This document shows, one piece after another, positions 12,190 through 22,870 of a stretch of 64,000 bases of DNA (position 1 is the first letter of the stretch; each line of letters opens with the position of its first letter). The notes below the pieces were generated by a model. It searched no databases. It was not told where the DNA came from and worked only from the letters and a program-made list of their open reading frames with translations. The DNA comes from Cheiracanthium punctorium. Taxonomy: Eukaryota; Arthropoda; Arachnida; Araneae; Cheiracanthiidae. The position numbers were made by a program, and so were the translations under genes. The stretch is from the NCBI GenBank assembly GCA_038373885.1, contig JAWZYV010013271.1, positions 1 through 64,000 of the forward strand, written 5' to 3'.

Positions 12190-12771
12190 CAATACTTTTA
12201 AAATTTGTATACGACCCCCCTAACAAAAGAAAATCTAAATTTCTAAAATGTGTCCAATACAATAATCATTCGACGTACAAAAATTGATAATTATATCCCA
12301 AAATTTCAGAAGTATGAAGATGAATGTTGCTCACTTAAACAACACTTCCTCTCGAAGGAAAAAAATCAGATCGAATAATCGCGCTTTAAGAATCGTAAAA
12401 AAAAAAAAAAAAAATATGGAAAAAAAAAGTTTTGCTTTTTAGCAATGAGCTCTTACATTCGAATTCATATACAGTCCCCCGATAACCTTCGTTTAAAAAT
12501 ATCTCTGAGACGTTTTACGATGAAAGGTTGAAATTTTGTACACCACCTCATTAGTATATGAGGCACATTTACTAATTGGTATTTTTCTTTTTTGTATGGT
12601 GATTGTATGCAAATTTAAAAGTTGCAACATTTTAAAAATTAGAAAGAATTTTTTTTCGTAATGTAGTGCCCCCACCCCAACTTATTTTAAACATTTTTTC
12701 AATTTAAACTGGTCACTTATTTCTAATAGATAAAGAATTAAAGCGTTTTACCACCTTTCAGAGGCACCCTG
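12190..12771. mobile_element. mariner-like repeat fragment, second copy
   Basis: It aligns in order with 55178-55883, including motifs near AAAATGTGTCCAATAC and TTTAAAAATATCTCTGAGAC, and ends CACCCTG followed by TA. The left end is missing next to the Penelope-like fragment. No ORF of interest. Confidence 0.55.
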
Positions 12772-12793
12772 TATATATTTCATGCATCTGTGA

Positions 12794-13099
12794 TCATGCA
12801 TCTGTGCATCTTGTGATTTGGGCTATATTGGTCAGACCAGAAGAGCTCTCAAATTTAGGCTCAAAGAGCATGAGAGATATGTCTCTAAGCACGAACTTTC
12901 CAAATCTTCTATTGCCTCACATTGTTGGAATTCCAATCATCGATTTCAGTTTTCTAAGGCTAAGATTTTGTGCACTCCTCAGTCTTTGTCCCATCTGGAT
13001 TTTTTGGAAGGTTTTTCCATTACCCAGCACTTAGATCGTCTTGTGAACGATGGTTCTTCCGTTCCTTTCGTTCATTCTGCTTGGAAGTTGCTGTTGTAA
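12794..13099 (+). pseudogene. Penelope-like GIY-YIG endonuclease C-terminal fragment
   Basis: The frame after the TGA at 12791 reads CASCDLGYIGQTRR, then RLKEHERYV, SSIASHCWNSNHRF and KAKIL, ending in the TAA at 13097-13099. This is the order of the GIY-YIG endonuclease at the C terminus of Penelope-like polyproteins: a YIG motif, a conserved Arg on the next helix (RxxEH), then the ASH and NH region. The reverse-transcriptase part that should lie upstream is missing, and the mariner-like repeat ends 20 bases earlier, so this is a 5'-truncated copy. The domain would nick target DNA. It cannot act alone here. Confidence 0.75.
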
Positions 13100-13645
13100 G
13101 GTTCTTTTCACTTTCTTCGTCTACCCCCCCCTTTTTTCCCCTGTTTCTTTAATGTGTATGTACGTGTGTTACTGTCTTTCTTTTTCGTTTTTATTTAAAA
13201 AAAAAAATTATTTATATATATATTTATTGTGCTGTCCTGTTCGTGGTTTTTATTTTATTAAAAAAAATAATAATACGTGTGCTATTTGTTTTTTGTTTGT
13301 TTGTTCTGTTTTCTCTTTTTTGTGTGTGTGTTTGTACTTGTGTGTTCCCTTTTTTATTATTTTTCTTTATTCCTTTTCTGTATTTTTTGTGCTTCTTTCC
13401 TTTCCTTTTTATCCCCCTTTTTTATTTTATTTTTCTCCCCTCTCCGTGGTTTTGTTCGACTTTTCTTTCCCCTTGTGGCAACATCTTGCTTGTTTTTCTC
13501 TTTTCAGTTCCCTGTGTTCTTTTCGTCGAAGGGCTTGGACTGAAGAAGTTCAAAACAATTTTTGAACGAAACGTGCGTATCCTCTTTCCTTTTACTTCTT
13601 ATGTGTGTTTTTTACAAAGTTTTTTAATTACTTTATATTTCATGC
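13100..13645 (+). mobile_element. Penelope-like 3' tail with low-complexity tract
   Basis: Downstream of the endonuclease stop lies a long T-rich, pyrimidine-biased tract (13110-13500), which makes several overlapping open frames that I regard as spurious. Then come TTTTCAGTTCCCTGTGTTC, the hammerhead motif and the family tail TTATGTGTGTTTTTTACAAA. The stretch before the ribozyme parallels the minus strand near 45150-45190, confirming a shared 3' end. Confidence 0.65.
13528..13592 (+). ncRNA. hammerhead ribozyme-like motif HHR1 (type I)
   Basis: Helix I is GGA (13537-13539) with TCC (13580-13582), then a 3 x 4 internal loop, then GAAGGG (13528-13533) with TCCTTT (13587-13592). The core is CTGAAGA (13540-13546), followed by an extra A (13547). 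Helix II is eight pairs, GTTCAAAA/TTTTGAAC, with loop CAAT. Then GAAA (13568-13571), helix III ACG/CGT with loop TG, and cleavage after A13579 (GUA). A very short helix III is typical of hammerheads reported from Penelope-like elements. All conserved core positions are present. Confidence 0.78.
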
Positions 13646-13994
13646 ATGTTTACCAGCTTTTTGGGAATAGTTTAGCTGAATTGGATAATTTAAACCGCAT
13701 TCTTTTTAAGTAGGTTTCGAGTGGTCTTATATATTTTTCAATTATATGAAACATAGCATTGAGCTTTTAGGATAATTCTTCCTTAATGTTTTCCTATTTC
13801 AACGTATTCCCATGCAAAATTTAATGAAGTCCTAAGTAGCTGCTGGTGTAATGAACACAAAGCCTGTTTTGAGTTTCGAGTAGTTTTGAAAAAGTCTCAT
13901 TTTAAAGTGCTCAACAATTCTGGCAGTTCACAATAATGCATAAATCATCCTTAATAAACTTTTATTGTTGATAAATTACTTAATAAAATTGTTA

Positions 13995-14060
13995 CAGGGG
14001 CGGCCTAAGGCTTGTGCGGTCGCACAAGTCAGATTTTGGGAGGGGCGCCGAAATGAGAAA
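13995..14060. mobile_element. hAT-type left end, orphan
   Basis: CAGGGGCGGCCTAAGGC followed by the palindrome CTTGTGCGGTCGCACAAG has the look of a hAT MITE terminus. No matching right end was found, so only the end is called. Confidence 0.4.
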
Positions 14061-14124
14061 AAATACGATGATCACTTAGAAGTTTTTGAGATACAGCCAA
14101 ATGATACAAGTTAAACGTACCAGA

Positions 14125-16880
14125 TATTAGAAGTATTTAAAACAATCCTCTCTAACATCGATGCACTTTTGTAGGCGAACCTTCCAAAGTTTAAAAGCCA
14201 CAACCGATCCATTTCTTTGAATCGATGCAAATCACGCTTTTGCAGCCCCATCAATCTCATCTTCAGAGTGAAAACGGCGACCACGTTAATTTTTTCCTAA
14301 GACAGCCAAAAGCCCCACATAGAATATCCACAATTTCCCCTGATCTTGCTATCATTTTGATATGTTTTTGTTCTAGAAATCCCGCTGTCGATCTTTCCGT
14401 ATGAGAGGATGCATTGTCATAATAAACCCTTCAATAACTTCTAGAAGAATTTCTGGTTAACACTTCTTGGTGTACCAGTTAGCTGTAACTGTCTTCTGTC
14501 CCTTGCTTCTGAAGAAAACGGCATATATTATTTTTTTCATTGCTCGCCTTTTCACCATTGTTGATTTGAAGTCATCTTCAAAAGCCCATACTTTCCTTTC
14601 TTGACTTGTTGGAACGTCAAAAATCGATTATGTACAGCTGCGGAAAAAAAAAAAGTCCCACTTGTACTTTTTTCGGCCGTCGTTCGTCGTACAGCAAATT
14701 TACAGATACCAATCGTTTACGATTGACGTACACTTTAATTTGCTATGCATAAAAATTGCATAAGGGGCCATCTACATATTAAAATTCGCACCAACTTTTT
14801 TTTCTCAATAGCAACCCCTAGATTTCACTTCATAATTCAAATATTTAGCTCATTTTAACCCCGGAAACCCATTTTCAATAAATTTGGACAGAAAATGAGT
14901 GAGTTATGAGCACCCAAAATCCCCCTCCCCTATGTTAAAATATTTTTTCATACTTCAATTCATATCTCATATAATATTGGTAGTAAGAAGCTGATTTTTA
15001 TTCGTACTATTAGAACTAAACGACCCAAACATAATTTAATGTTATTATGATTTTTAATAAATCATTAATATGAATTATGAATTATTAAATTAATATTCAA
15101 AAAAATTATGAATAGCGACCTAGCCAAATTTCAATGGAAATAGATGCAGAAATTAATATTACATGGCTGTGCAAAATTTCAAATTTTTACGTTCAGTAGT
15201 TTAATTTATATTAAATAAAAAGTGTTACTTTCATGAGTTAAGGGACCATATATAAATTTATTAAGTGAAATGTTTTTGAAAATTGCATAAAATAAACGTA
15301 AATTAGATTTATTTTGTGCAAAAACACAGTAAAAGATACCAGTAATAAAAATATCAAATTTTGAAGCAAATAAATTAGAGGTTTTTACAGTTTGATAGGG
15401 ATTCTATAAAGCGTGTATTGTTGCGTCTGCTACCATATTCCCTCAAATAAAATATTTTCCAGCTATAGAATTAGATGCAGTAGATGTATGTCTTCTAATA
15501 CAACGTCCTATTTCTGAAAAACTAAGATCCTCAACTTTCCAGGCGTGAATGTGACCTATTTTAATATCGGAAACATTAGGTCTTTGGACTTCCCCAAACT
15601 TTATCAAACATTCAAAATCACGTTTTTCTGTCTAAATTTTCATCTAACTATAAATTAAAATACCGCAAAAAGTCTTAAGAATATTGCACAATGCAGACGA
15701 TATAGTATTAAATGAAGAAAGTGAAATAACAAACACAGTGATAATATTGGGTCGGCAAAAAAGTAATTGCGTTTTTTACATGAAATTCAAACAAATAAAT
15801 GTTCTATCAGGAAATCATTCTTCAAGTTCGACCATAGCTGAGTAATATTCAAGCTTGTAGTCAGAAGAGCAGAGAGCAGCCTCTCACTCCTGCCAACATT
15901 TCACCTGTCTAAGAGAACCATCAACGGAAATACTCAATAACAATTTCAAAATTAAAAAGATTTTCAAAATCCTGAGCAATCATTTTGCATTTCCCCCCTT
16001 AAATCATGTGTACGAACCAAGGAAGTTATGAACTCGCGGGTCATTTGGACCACAGACTAAATATTCTATTCTACCTTTGATATTCTCAGCACAAAAAACT
16101 TTAAGAGAGATGGAAACACTATTTTTCTTGAAAATAACATTAATTTCTTTTAACTCTCGCGAGCGAAATTAATGAAAGGCGAAAAGTTCGGAACTACAAA
16201 TAGCGTTTTTCAATTTCCAGAAAGTCCCTTAAAAACGCGCAAAAATGAATTCGCAATATCTCCGGAAATTATCGTAGAAAATTGGTGAAAATTTATATTT
16301 AGGGTAATTTGAAGGTTTTCTTTCGTTTAATAAAGTCAAAATATGGGGTTGCCATTGAGAAAAACTAAGTTGATGCAGAATTAAATATGAAGACGGCCCC
16401 TGATGCAAATTAAAGTAATAGTAAATTAAAGTACGCGTTATTTGCAAACGAATGGTATATATAACTTATTACTGTACGACGAACGACGGCGAAATAAAGA
16501 GCAAGTAGGACTTTTTTTTTCCGCAGCTGTACGTTTCATCGCCTGTTACGGTTTTAGAAATAAGGCAATGTCCCTGATCGTTAAACAGTTTTAGGGCTTC
16601 TTTGTAGATTCTGACACGCTCCGCTTTTTGGTGTTCGTTAAATTATGAGGATCCAACGACAATTTTTTCATGTGAAGTTCTTCATGAATAATTTTATGGT
16701 GGTGAATCCACTGTTAAGTTCTTTCTGTTTCATTTGGTAAGCGCAGCGATCATCCTCGATTAACATTTTTCGTATAGTGGACGCATTTTCTGGGACTACA
16801 GCTCACAATATTCTTCTTGTGTGTTCTTCATCCAGGAGAGAATTTCGACCTCTACGAAATTCGAGGACACAACATATTGC
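14125..16880 (-). pseudogene. mariner transposase pseudogene, split by Tc1-like element B
   Basis: Minus-strand frames spell mariner transposase blocks in order: ASTIRKMLIEDD and a degraded HTH region, KRSVSEFTKK, then GDET (first catalytic Asp motif) near 16540; then, beyond element B, DVPTSQERKVWAFEDD, MVKRRAMKKIMYAVFFRS, QKTVTANWYTKK, DNASSHT (second Asp motif), and finally LQKCIDVREDCF near 14140. Several stops and frameshifts separate them, and the third catalytic motif (usually in SPDLAPCDFFLFP) is reduced to GYSMWGFWLS. Its function would have been cut-and-paste transposition at TA. It is dead. Terminal repeats were not located. Confidence 0.8.
14635..16529 (-). mobile_element. Tc1-like non-autonomous element, copy B (1.9 kb), inverted relative to copy A
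   Basis: It has the same CAGCTGCGGAAAAA termini as copy A, flanked by TA at 14633-14634 and 16530-16531. Internally it is the reverse complement of 8035-9918 over its whole length, including the helix-turn-helix remnant (near 15410-15620). The TA it used lies inside the GDET motif of the mariner pseudogene. The copies differ by scattered substitutions and small indels, so they are not a recent duplication. Confidence 0.85.
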
Positions 16881-16886
16881 CATGTA

Positions 16887-19047
16887 CACCCTCCAAAAAA
16901 AGTATTGAGTAAGAGATAACTTTCTTAGTTTAGATTTGCGAATAATAATTGAGTATTTGAAAAACGTACAACTTGATAGAAATATGGAAAGTTATATTCA
17001 TATATAGCCTAATTCATATTCTATGATAAATAATGGTACTTACGTATTATCCCGGCGCACAGTGGAGTATTCGTGTCAAAATCCTGGCCAAAAAGCGAAA
17101 ATTTTAAATTTGTTTAAAAACAGTAATATATATGTTTTTGGATAGCCTAGTAACTGATGCATCATGAGATACATGTTTTTCGACCATAATTCATATCCAA
17201 AAGATGCAACACTCCGTTTAAAAGCAAGTTTCTTTATTTACGGCAAGAGATTTCGGCGTTTTCTATTACTTCGTCTTGCATTTTTTACGGGCTCTTGAAA
17301 TTAATTTACTGGTTTGATACTTAGTATAATCGTAGTAAAATATATGTATTTTAATTATATGTATCTATTAGCTTGAAAAAAATATGGCTTTATTTAAAAA
17401 AATTGTAAACTTTTTTTTCTAATTTTTTTTCAAAAATCCACATTTCAAAAAGCTTTTTGAAGGGGTGTCGCGGCTTGTCGCACCTAATTTCAACTATAAT
17501 CGTAATTATTACAGTATTGTGTATCTATTCCAAGAAAAAAAATTTTCCTCCCAACATCCACCATTTTTATAAAAAAAAATTATTTATATAGAGCCATTTT
17601 TAATTTTTCGATAATTTTTGGACGGGTGATCGCAAAAGGGATGCAAACATAAGCGCTTGTATTTCTCATAAACTATAAATTATGTGCAAGTGTTTGGATA
17701 AAGGTATATAAAATTTCATTTCAGTTAAGATTTAACAGCAGAATTTTAAATTCAGTATGTAATTTCTTATTTTTCTGATGTAAATTGGCTATAAGAAGAA
17801 AAATTCTACATATTCCAAAATTGCCCTTTCTTAGTCCTGTAAATAGTCCCATCTATTTACAGCTTAGTTTTCCATTGATGTCGTAAATTGTGTCCAAAGC
17901 AAAAACTTCCCGTTTTTGGTTCTCAAAGGATGGCAACCGTGACTTCGGGTCATTTAAGTGTGAGTGGGTAAACAGAAACACGTGCTAGCTGTTTAAGTCA
18001 TTTTGAAGTCCTGGCTTGAAATAAATTACTTTCTCCTCCAGCTTGGAATGAGATTTTATGGGTTTGCAAGGAGGCTTCTTTTAAGCATTGTCCTTTTAGC
18101 TGCTCTAGACAAACGCCAAGGAAAAAGAACAAGCCTTATAACAGTGAGACCCTACAACTTCTTCTTCCAGAGGGGTCCGATGGTGGTCCCTCTCTCTCCA
18201 AAAAAAAAAGTGATTCTAAGTTTCTAAGTGAAGACGAATATCAGAGTTCAAAAGAATCGGAATGAAAAAGTTAATCTTCAGAAGTCATTAGAAAACTAAG
18301 ATCCCTATAGTAACTACATTTAGAAAAGTGAAAAATCTAAAAATTTTTATGATAAAAATTGATTTATAGATAAGTAGTATTATAAGTATTATTAAAGTAT
18401 TAAATTTATATATTTTTATTGTGGTTAAGGCACAGCTCCACGGCTATTTGCCTAACGGGAAGGTTGCCTTGGTCGGAGGGCTTTTTAAGGGGTTCTATTG
18501 CGTATTCACCTGACATCTGAAGAAAATAGCCCAAAACTCCAGACCGTTAGATCGACAGCCGCGTGCTATTACATTTATAAGTGGTATTATACAATAGCAG
18601 TACTTCCCAGTAAGGGACACTCCCGGACAAGACATTTGTTAAAAACCAACTTCGAGTCGTTTGGCGATATATCGCCAAATTTGGCGACATCGCGCTGCTT
18701 TTATATAATTTAAGAAGTATATAACACTAAAAAGTCAGTCAAAAGTCAACAGTAATGATTTTAACGTTAAAACACATGAAAAATATTTTTGGCCAGGATT
18801 TTGACACAAATACTCCACTGTGCGGCGGTCCGCCAAGACAAGCGATTTTTTGCCGAAATAAATGCCGGGCACATGAAATTATTAATGGATATGAATACGA
18901 TTGGCGACAGTTTGGCAACTCATTTGACGAAAAAACAGTTTGGCGGGAATGACCGCCGAGATAATACGTAAGTACCTAAATAGTTTTTAATATACGAAAC
19001 CAAAGTAGGTAATTTATCTCTTAGTCGAATACTTTTTTTGGAGGGTG
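16887..19047. mobile_element. small TA-target MITE (about 0.2 kb) split by the 1.9-kb element inside it
   Basis: Left CACCCTCCAAAAAAAGTATT and the inverse of the right end (CACCCTCCAAAAAAAGTATT) are identical over 20 bases and continue as GAGTAAGAGATAA/CGACTAAGAGATAA. TA flanks both ends (16885-16886 and 19048-19049). Removing the insert 17035-18976 leaves about 211 bp. Related CACCCTC starts occur at 19697 and 20254. Confidence 0.7.
17035..18976. mobile_element. complete 1.94-kb TIR element with 8-bp TSD
   Basis: Ends GGTACTTACGTATTATCCCG and (inverse) GGTACTTACGTATTATCTCG are inverted repeats. The inversion continues inward with blocks around CACAGTGGAGTATT and TTTTGGCCAGGATTTTG. Flanks TAAATAAT and TAAATAGT give an 8-bp target duplication with one mismatch. 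The 203-bp MITE at 29402-29604 shares the ends, and 1-1937 is a partial inverted copy. No transposase is encoded. An 8-bp TSD with ends starting GG could be hAT or Merlin-like; I cannot decide. Confidence 0.8.
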
Positions 19048-19223
19048 TAAGTTTAACACATACTCGATGGAAAGTGTTTTATAATCTGTTTGTTTGATTT
19101 TTCTTGTTTAAACCCTGCCAACAGCATTATACCTCTTAATTCAGGGATTGACTTTGATACTTAAAAATGAACTCTAATAGTCTTTTATATCAATTGTGTA
19201 TTCTTATTTCTAATTAATTAATG

Positions 19224-19514
19224 CAGCGTTTCTCAACCTCTGAGGCGCCTCCCCCCCAAGGGGGGCGGAGAGCGTTTGCAGGGGGCGCGAGAAAAACCAA
19301 AGAGCAAGCAGTGATGCATGTTTTTAAAAAATCATCTTATTTATTCTCATTTTTACTAAAAAATATATCCATTTTCGCTTAAAATGTTTATTCAAACTTT
19401 ACTGATAACATTATTTTGTAGAAAATTCGACTAAATGTTCATTGTTAAAGATTAAAAAACTGAATGTATGCTGAAAAATGTGAGGGGGCGACGTTAAAAG
19501 GTTGAGAATCGCTG
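19224..19514. mobile_element. hAT-like MITE, 291 bp, perfect 8-bp TSD
   Basis: It begins CAGCGTTTCTCAACC and ends GGTTGAGAATCGCTG. The direct repeats AATTAATG flank it exactly (19216-19223 and 19515-19522). It is the same family as 206-535, in the opposite orientation. Confidence 0.88.
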
Positions 19515-19694
19515 AATTAATGGAAGTATTTTATTCATTTATAAATATTTATTTAAACCAGAAATATGAAAGAAACATCATGTTGAAATATTGAAATTTA
19601 TTCAAAATTTAACTCTTGGCATAGTATTTGTATTTTTCAGAAGACATTGCTATTTGCATTGGCTCATTTTGTGATAATTTTTCATGAATCTTTG

Positions 19695-20120
19695 TACACC
19701 CTCTAAAAAAAGGACTCGAGTGCAAGAAAAATTTCGTATGTCAATTTCATATTTAAAGCATGATTCTTCACGAAAAGTGATTAATCATTAACAAAACTGA
19801 AATGGAAAATTTGGCTCATAGTCGAATACTTTATTGAATGTCTGTACACGCTACACACACAATGATTACAAACTTTTTCAGAAATCGAATTTCATTGTTT
19901 CTCTGAGTAGAAGACGCTTTTAGTTGCTGTATTTTTTTTTTTTTCCTTCAGTTTTTTTCTGAAAGAAATAAACTAAACGGAAACTTTCAGGGAAAAAAGT
20001 ACAAATCTTTAAATTTGGGGAATTTTTGCGTCCCCAAGAAGTCAAAGTATTTTTGGGGACAAAATGAAATAAAAATCCTTATTTGGGGACTGTCTCGAAT
20101 TTCGACGACGTATGGTCACC
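19695..20120 (+). repeat. first copy of a ~0.4-kb direct repeat
   Basis: From TACACCCTCTAAAAAAAGG through TTCATTGTTTCTCTGAG, GAAATAAACTAAACGGAA and the TTTGGGGAC-rich tail to TATGGTCACC, it recurs in the same order at 20252-20634, offset about 557 bp. The tail is the end of the GGTGACC-terminated MITE family. Confidence 0.75.
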
Positions 20121-20251
20121 TTACCTTAGTTTGAAGTAAGGCGACCATATTTCTAAACGGTAATTTGGGGAAAAATCAAGCGTTGTCCTCGAATCTAAAC
20201 AAAACTTGGGGACACTAGAAAATATTTTCGAGGACATAATATATTACCTTG

Positions 20252-20634
20252 TACACCCTCCAAAAAAAGTATTCGAGGGCAAGAAAATTTTCGTACGTCA
20301 ATTTCATATTTAAAGCATGGTTCTTCATGAAAGGTGATTAATCATTAACAAAATTGAAAGGGGAAATTTAGCTCATAGTCGAATGCTTTATTGAATGTCT
20401 GTACAGCCTACACACACAATGACGACAAACGTTTTCAGAGATCGAATTTCATTGTTTCTCTGAGTAAATGGCGTTTTTAGTTGGTTTATTTTTCTTATTT
20501 CTTCAGTTTTTTCTGAAAGAAATAAACTAAACGGAATCTTTCAGGGAAAAAAAGTACAAATCTTTACATTTGGGGACAAAATGAAAAAAATCTAAATTTG
20601 GGGACTGTCCTCGAATTTTGAGGACGTATGGTCA
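20252..20634 (+). repeat. second copy of the ~0.4-kb direct repeat
   Basis: It matches 19695-20120 with scattered differences (TACACCCTCCAAAAAAAGTA onward). It lies inside the GGTGACC element. Confidence 0.75.
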
Positions 20635-21850
20635 CCCGGGGCCATCGCTAAGCAACGGGCCTGCTTATGAGTTGCCATCCCTATAAATGAGTTTATCATT
20701 GAGGCCTGTTTTCCCCAGTCACAGTATTCTATTTATTATTCTAAGTATTATAAATGTTATATTATTTTATTATTTTAAAACAATTTTTTATACTTTTGTC
20801 GTACTAAAGAACTTTAGATGTAGGTAATCGTTTTGTGAATCTTGAGCCATTTTCTTTCATGAAAATTTATCCTAAAATTCGAACATTTTGCTCTGAATGT
20901 AAAGGTAAGTGAACGCTTATAATGTATTTAGAAATTCTAAAAATATGTATGTAAATCATGTTTAGTGAATAATTACTCATGTGTCATTTATAAATAAATT
21001 ATTTTAATCAGAAATCGTATTAGAGTAGTTTTTATTCTTGTAAATAAGCATGACGTTGTGGTACTATTTAGACAATTTAATTTTGCCAGTTGAAAATGTT
21101 ATTTATCAGTTATATATGCCTTGATTATGTGATTAAGACTTACATCTGGTACAGTGCAGAAATACAATAAATTATAAATTATTGATTTTTGCCCGTTTAT
21201 ACAGAAACTTCAAATGTAGTTAATATTTTGTACAAGCGTTCATTATGCTTGCTCAATTCCTAAGTTCGATTTAGAAAGCGACAAAAGAATAATATATACT
21301 ACATGAAATGTCTTTATTAAAGAATAATTAATACAGGGATCGCGCTATAGAGCGTATTTTATCAATTTTCTCCTATATACAGGATATCCCGAAAAGACTG
21401 AAATGCGCTTTAATACATCATTTGTTAAAGAGTAATCTTGAATTGTTTAAAATAACGTAAGAAATACGACTACGTTCATGAAATATTCATTATAAAAAAC
21501 TCTTTCTCATTTGTGTATTTAGTTATTTTAAAGTACTATATTAAATATCCACTTGTGAAACTAAAATAAGCAATCGTGAATCATGAGAGTAAGCGCTACT
21601 TTGTTTTCTTCAATTATATGCATCTATTTTCTTTATGTAAATATGTATCATAGCAAACAAATTAATCATGAGTTCGTACTTGAATTAGTAACACAATTAC
21701 TACTTAAAACTACATTAAATAACGTTTGAAAGCACTGGGAAGCTTAAGAAATGCCTGGTGTATACGTGAAGACTCGAGCATCCGTAGGCCTCTTTGGATG
21801 GCTCATCAAAATACACGCGCATGCCCGTTACTAATTGCGAAGGCCCCGGG
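20635..21850. mobile_element. PIF/Harbinger-like non-autonomous element, 1.2 kb
   Basis: CCCGGGGCCATCGCTAAG and (inverse) CCCGGGGCCTTCGCAATTAG are terminal inverted repeats. The 3-bp TCA is duplicated at 20632-20634 and 21851-21853, and the broken GGTCACC end of the host element is rejoined exactly when the insert is removed. A 3-bp TSD with G/C-rich TIRs suggests PIF/Harbinger. No transposase ORF is visible. Confidence 0.72.
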
Positions 21851-21890
21851 TCACCTTAGTTTGAAGACAACTCCGGAAAACACACTAATA

Positions 21891-22594
21891 CAGTAGAACC
21901 TCGATCTATCGTTTTTCAAGGGGTGCGTAGTAAAAAACGATGCATGCAGGAAAACGACGAATGCGAGTTAGTCAAAATAAGAAGAAAACAGTATTTATGA
22001 ATACACACTAATTTGACACAGGGTTTTTCATTAATCTTTTAATTAAACAAAATTTTCAAGACTTACAATTTTTTAAAAATCTTTTTATGTGTATTCATGT
22101 TTGTATATAAAAGTCATACAATTTCAAATACTGTTATTGCGTAGGATAAACTAGGGACTCGTGTGGCTCAGTCTCATCGCATGAATATTATTCTGAGCTT
22201 CTTCGCGATTATTTTGATTTTTTGCGTCACATTTCTTCCATTCTTAGGATACCGCACGTTGCTACTTCTAAATCAATGGAAATATAATCACTACATTTCA
22301 CACCATACACATCCCTGCTGGATGTAAGAACTCTTCACCAATACCATCATCAACCCAAGATATCATACCAGGAAGTAATTAGATTTGTAAGCCATTTTGA
22401 TCCGCTTGATCTTCAATTTCATTTCGTCCAGGAGACATTTTACAACGATGAATGCGGGAAAGCGAATTTTTGACGAACGATACATGCGGGTTTTGTTAAC
22501 GTTGTTTGAATACAGTGTGTGCAGGGACCATAGAAATAAAACGATCAACACGGGAAAACGATGAATGCGGGAACGATAGATCGGAGTTCCACTG
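21891..22594. mobile_element. Tigger/pogo-like MITE, 704 bp
   Basis: CAGTAGAACCTCGATCTATC and the inverse of the right end, CAGTGGAACTCCGATCTATC, are flanked by TA. This start is characteristic of Tigger/pogo elements. The internal motif ACGATGAATGCGGG recurs several times near both ends, as transposase-binding sites often do. No coding frame. Confidence 0.82.
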
Positions 22595-22647
22595 TATTGG
22601 GGATGGGGACTGCCCTAAAAAATTGAGGACGTTTGGTTACTTTAAAC

Positions 22648-22849
22648 TAAGGTGACCAAATTTTTGTAGTCAGAAACGGGGACATGTCCCCGATTCTGAC
22701 AACAAAACTGGGGACATTTATAATTAACAGTAATTTAATTAAAAAACAATGCAATAATTAAAAATTGTCCCAAGTTCCATTTTTACATTCTGGGGACAAT
22801 TTGAAAAACATCCTGAAAATGGGGAAAATGGGGACGTTTGGTCACCTTA
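22648..22849. mobile_element. GGTGACC-terminated MITE, 202 bp
   Basis: TAAGGTGACCAAA and TTTGGTCACCTTA are inverted ends. The interior carries several GGGGACA motifs, as in 20137-21858. A partial end of the same family (GACGTTTGGTTACTTTA) stops just before it at 22644. Flanks CTTTAAAC and GTTAAACA do not form a clean TSD. Confidence 0.65.
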
Positions 22850-22870
22850 GTTAAACACATGATCTCGGTG

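Larger units (their letters stand above)
20137..21858. mobile_element. GGTGACC-terminated hAT-like element, interrupted
   Basis: Termini TAAGGCGACCATA and (inverse) TAAGGTGACCATA are flanked by identical 8-bp repeats GTTTGAAG at 20129-20136 and 21859-21866. The element contains the second copy of the direct repeat (20252-20634) and is split near its right end by the element at 20635-21850. Without that insert it is about 500 bp. Its GGGGAC-rich interior is shared with 22648-22849. Confidence 0.75.

Noticed and set aside
13050..13713. Three overlapping + strand open frames rich in Phe, Leu and Cys
   Set aside because: They come from a T-rich low-complexity 3' tail of the Penelope-like copy. 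All three frames are open only because stops are rare in T-rich DNA, and no protein family resemblance is seen.
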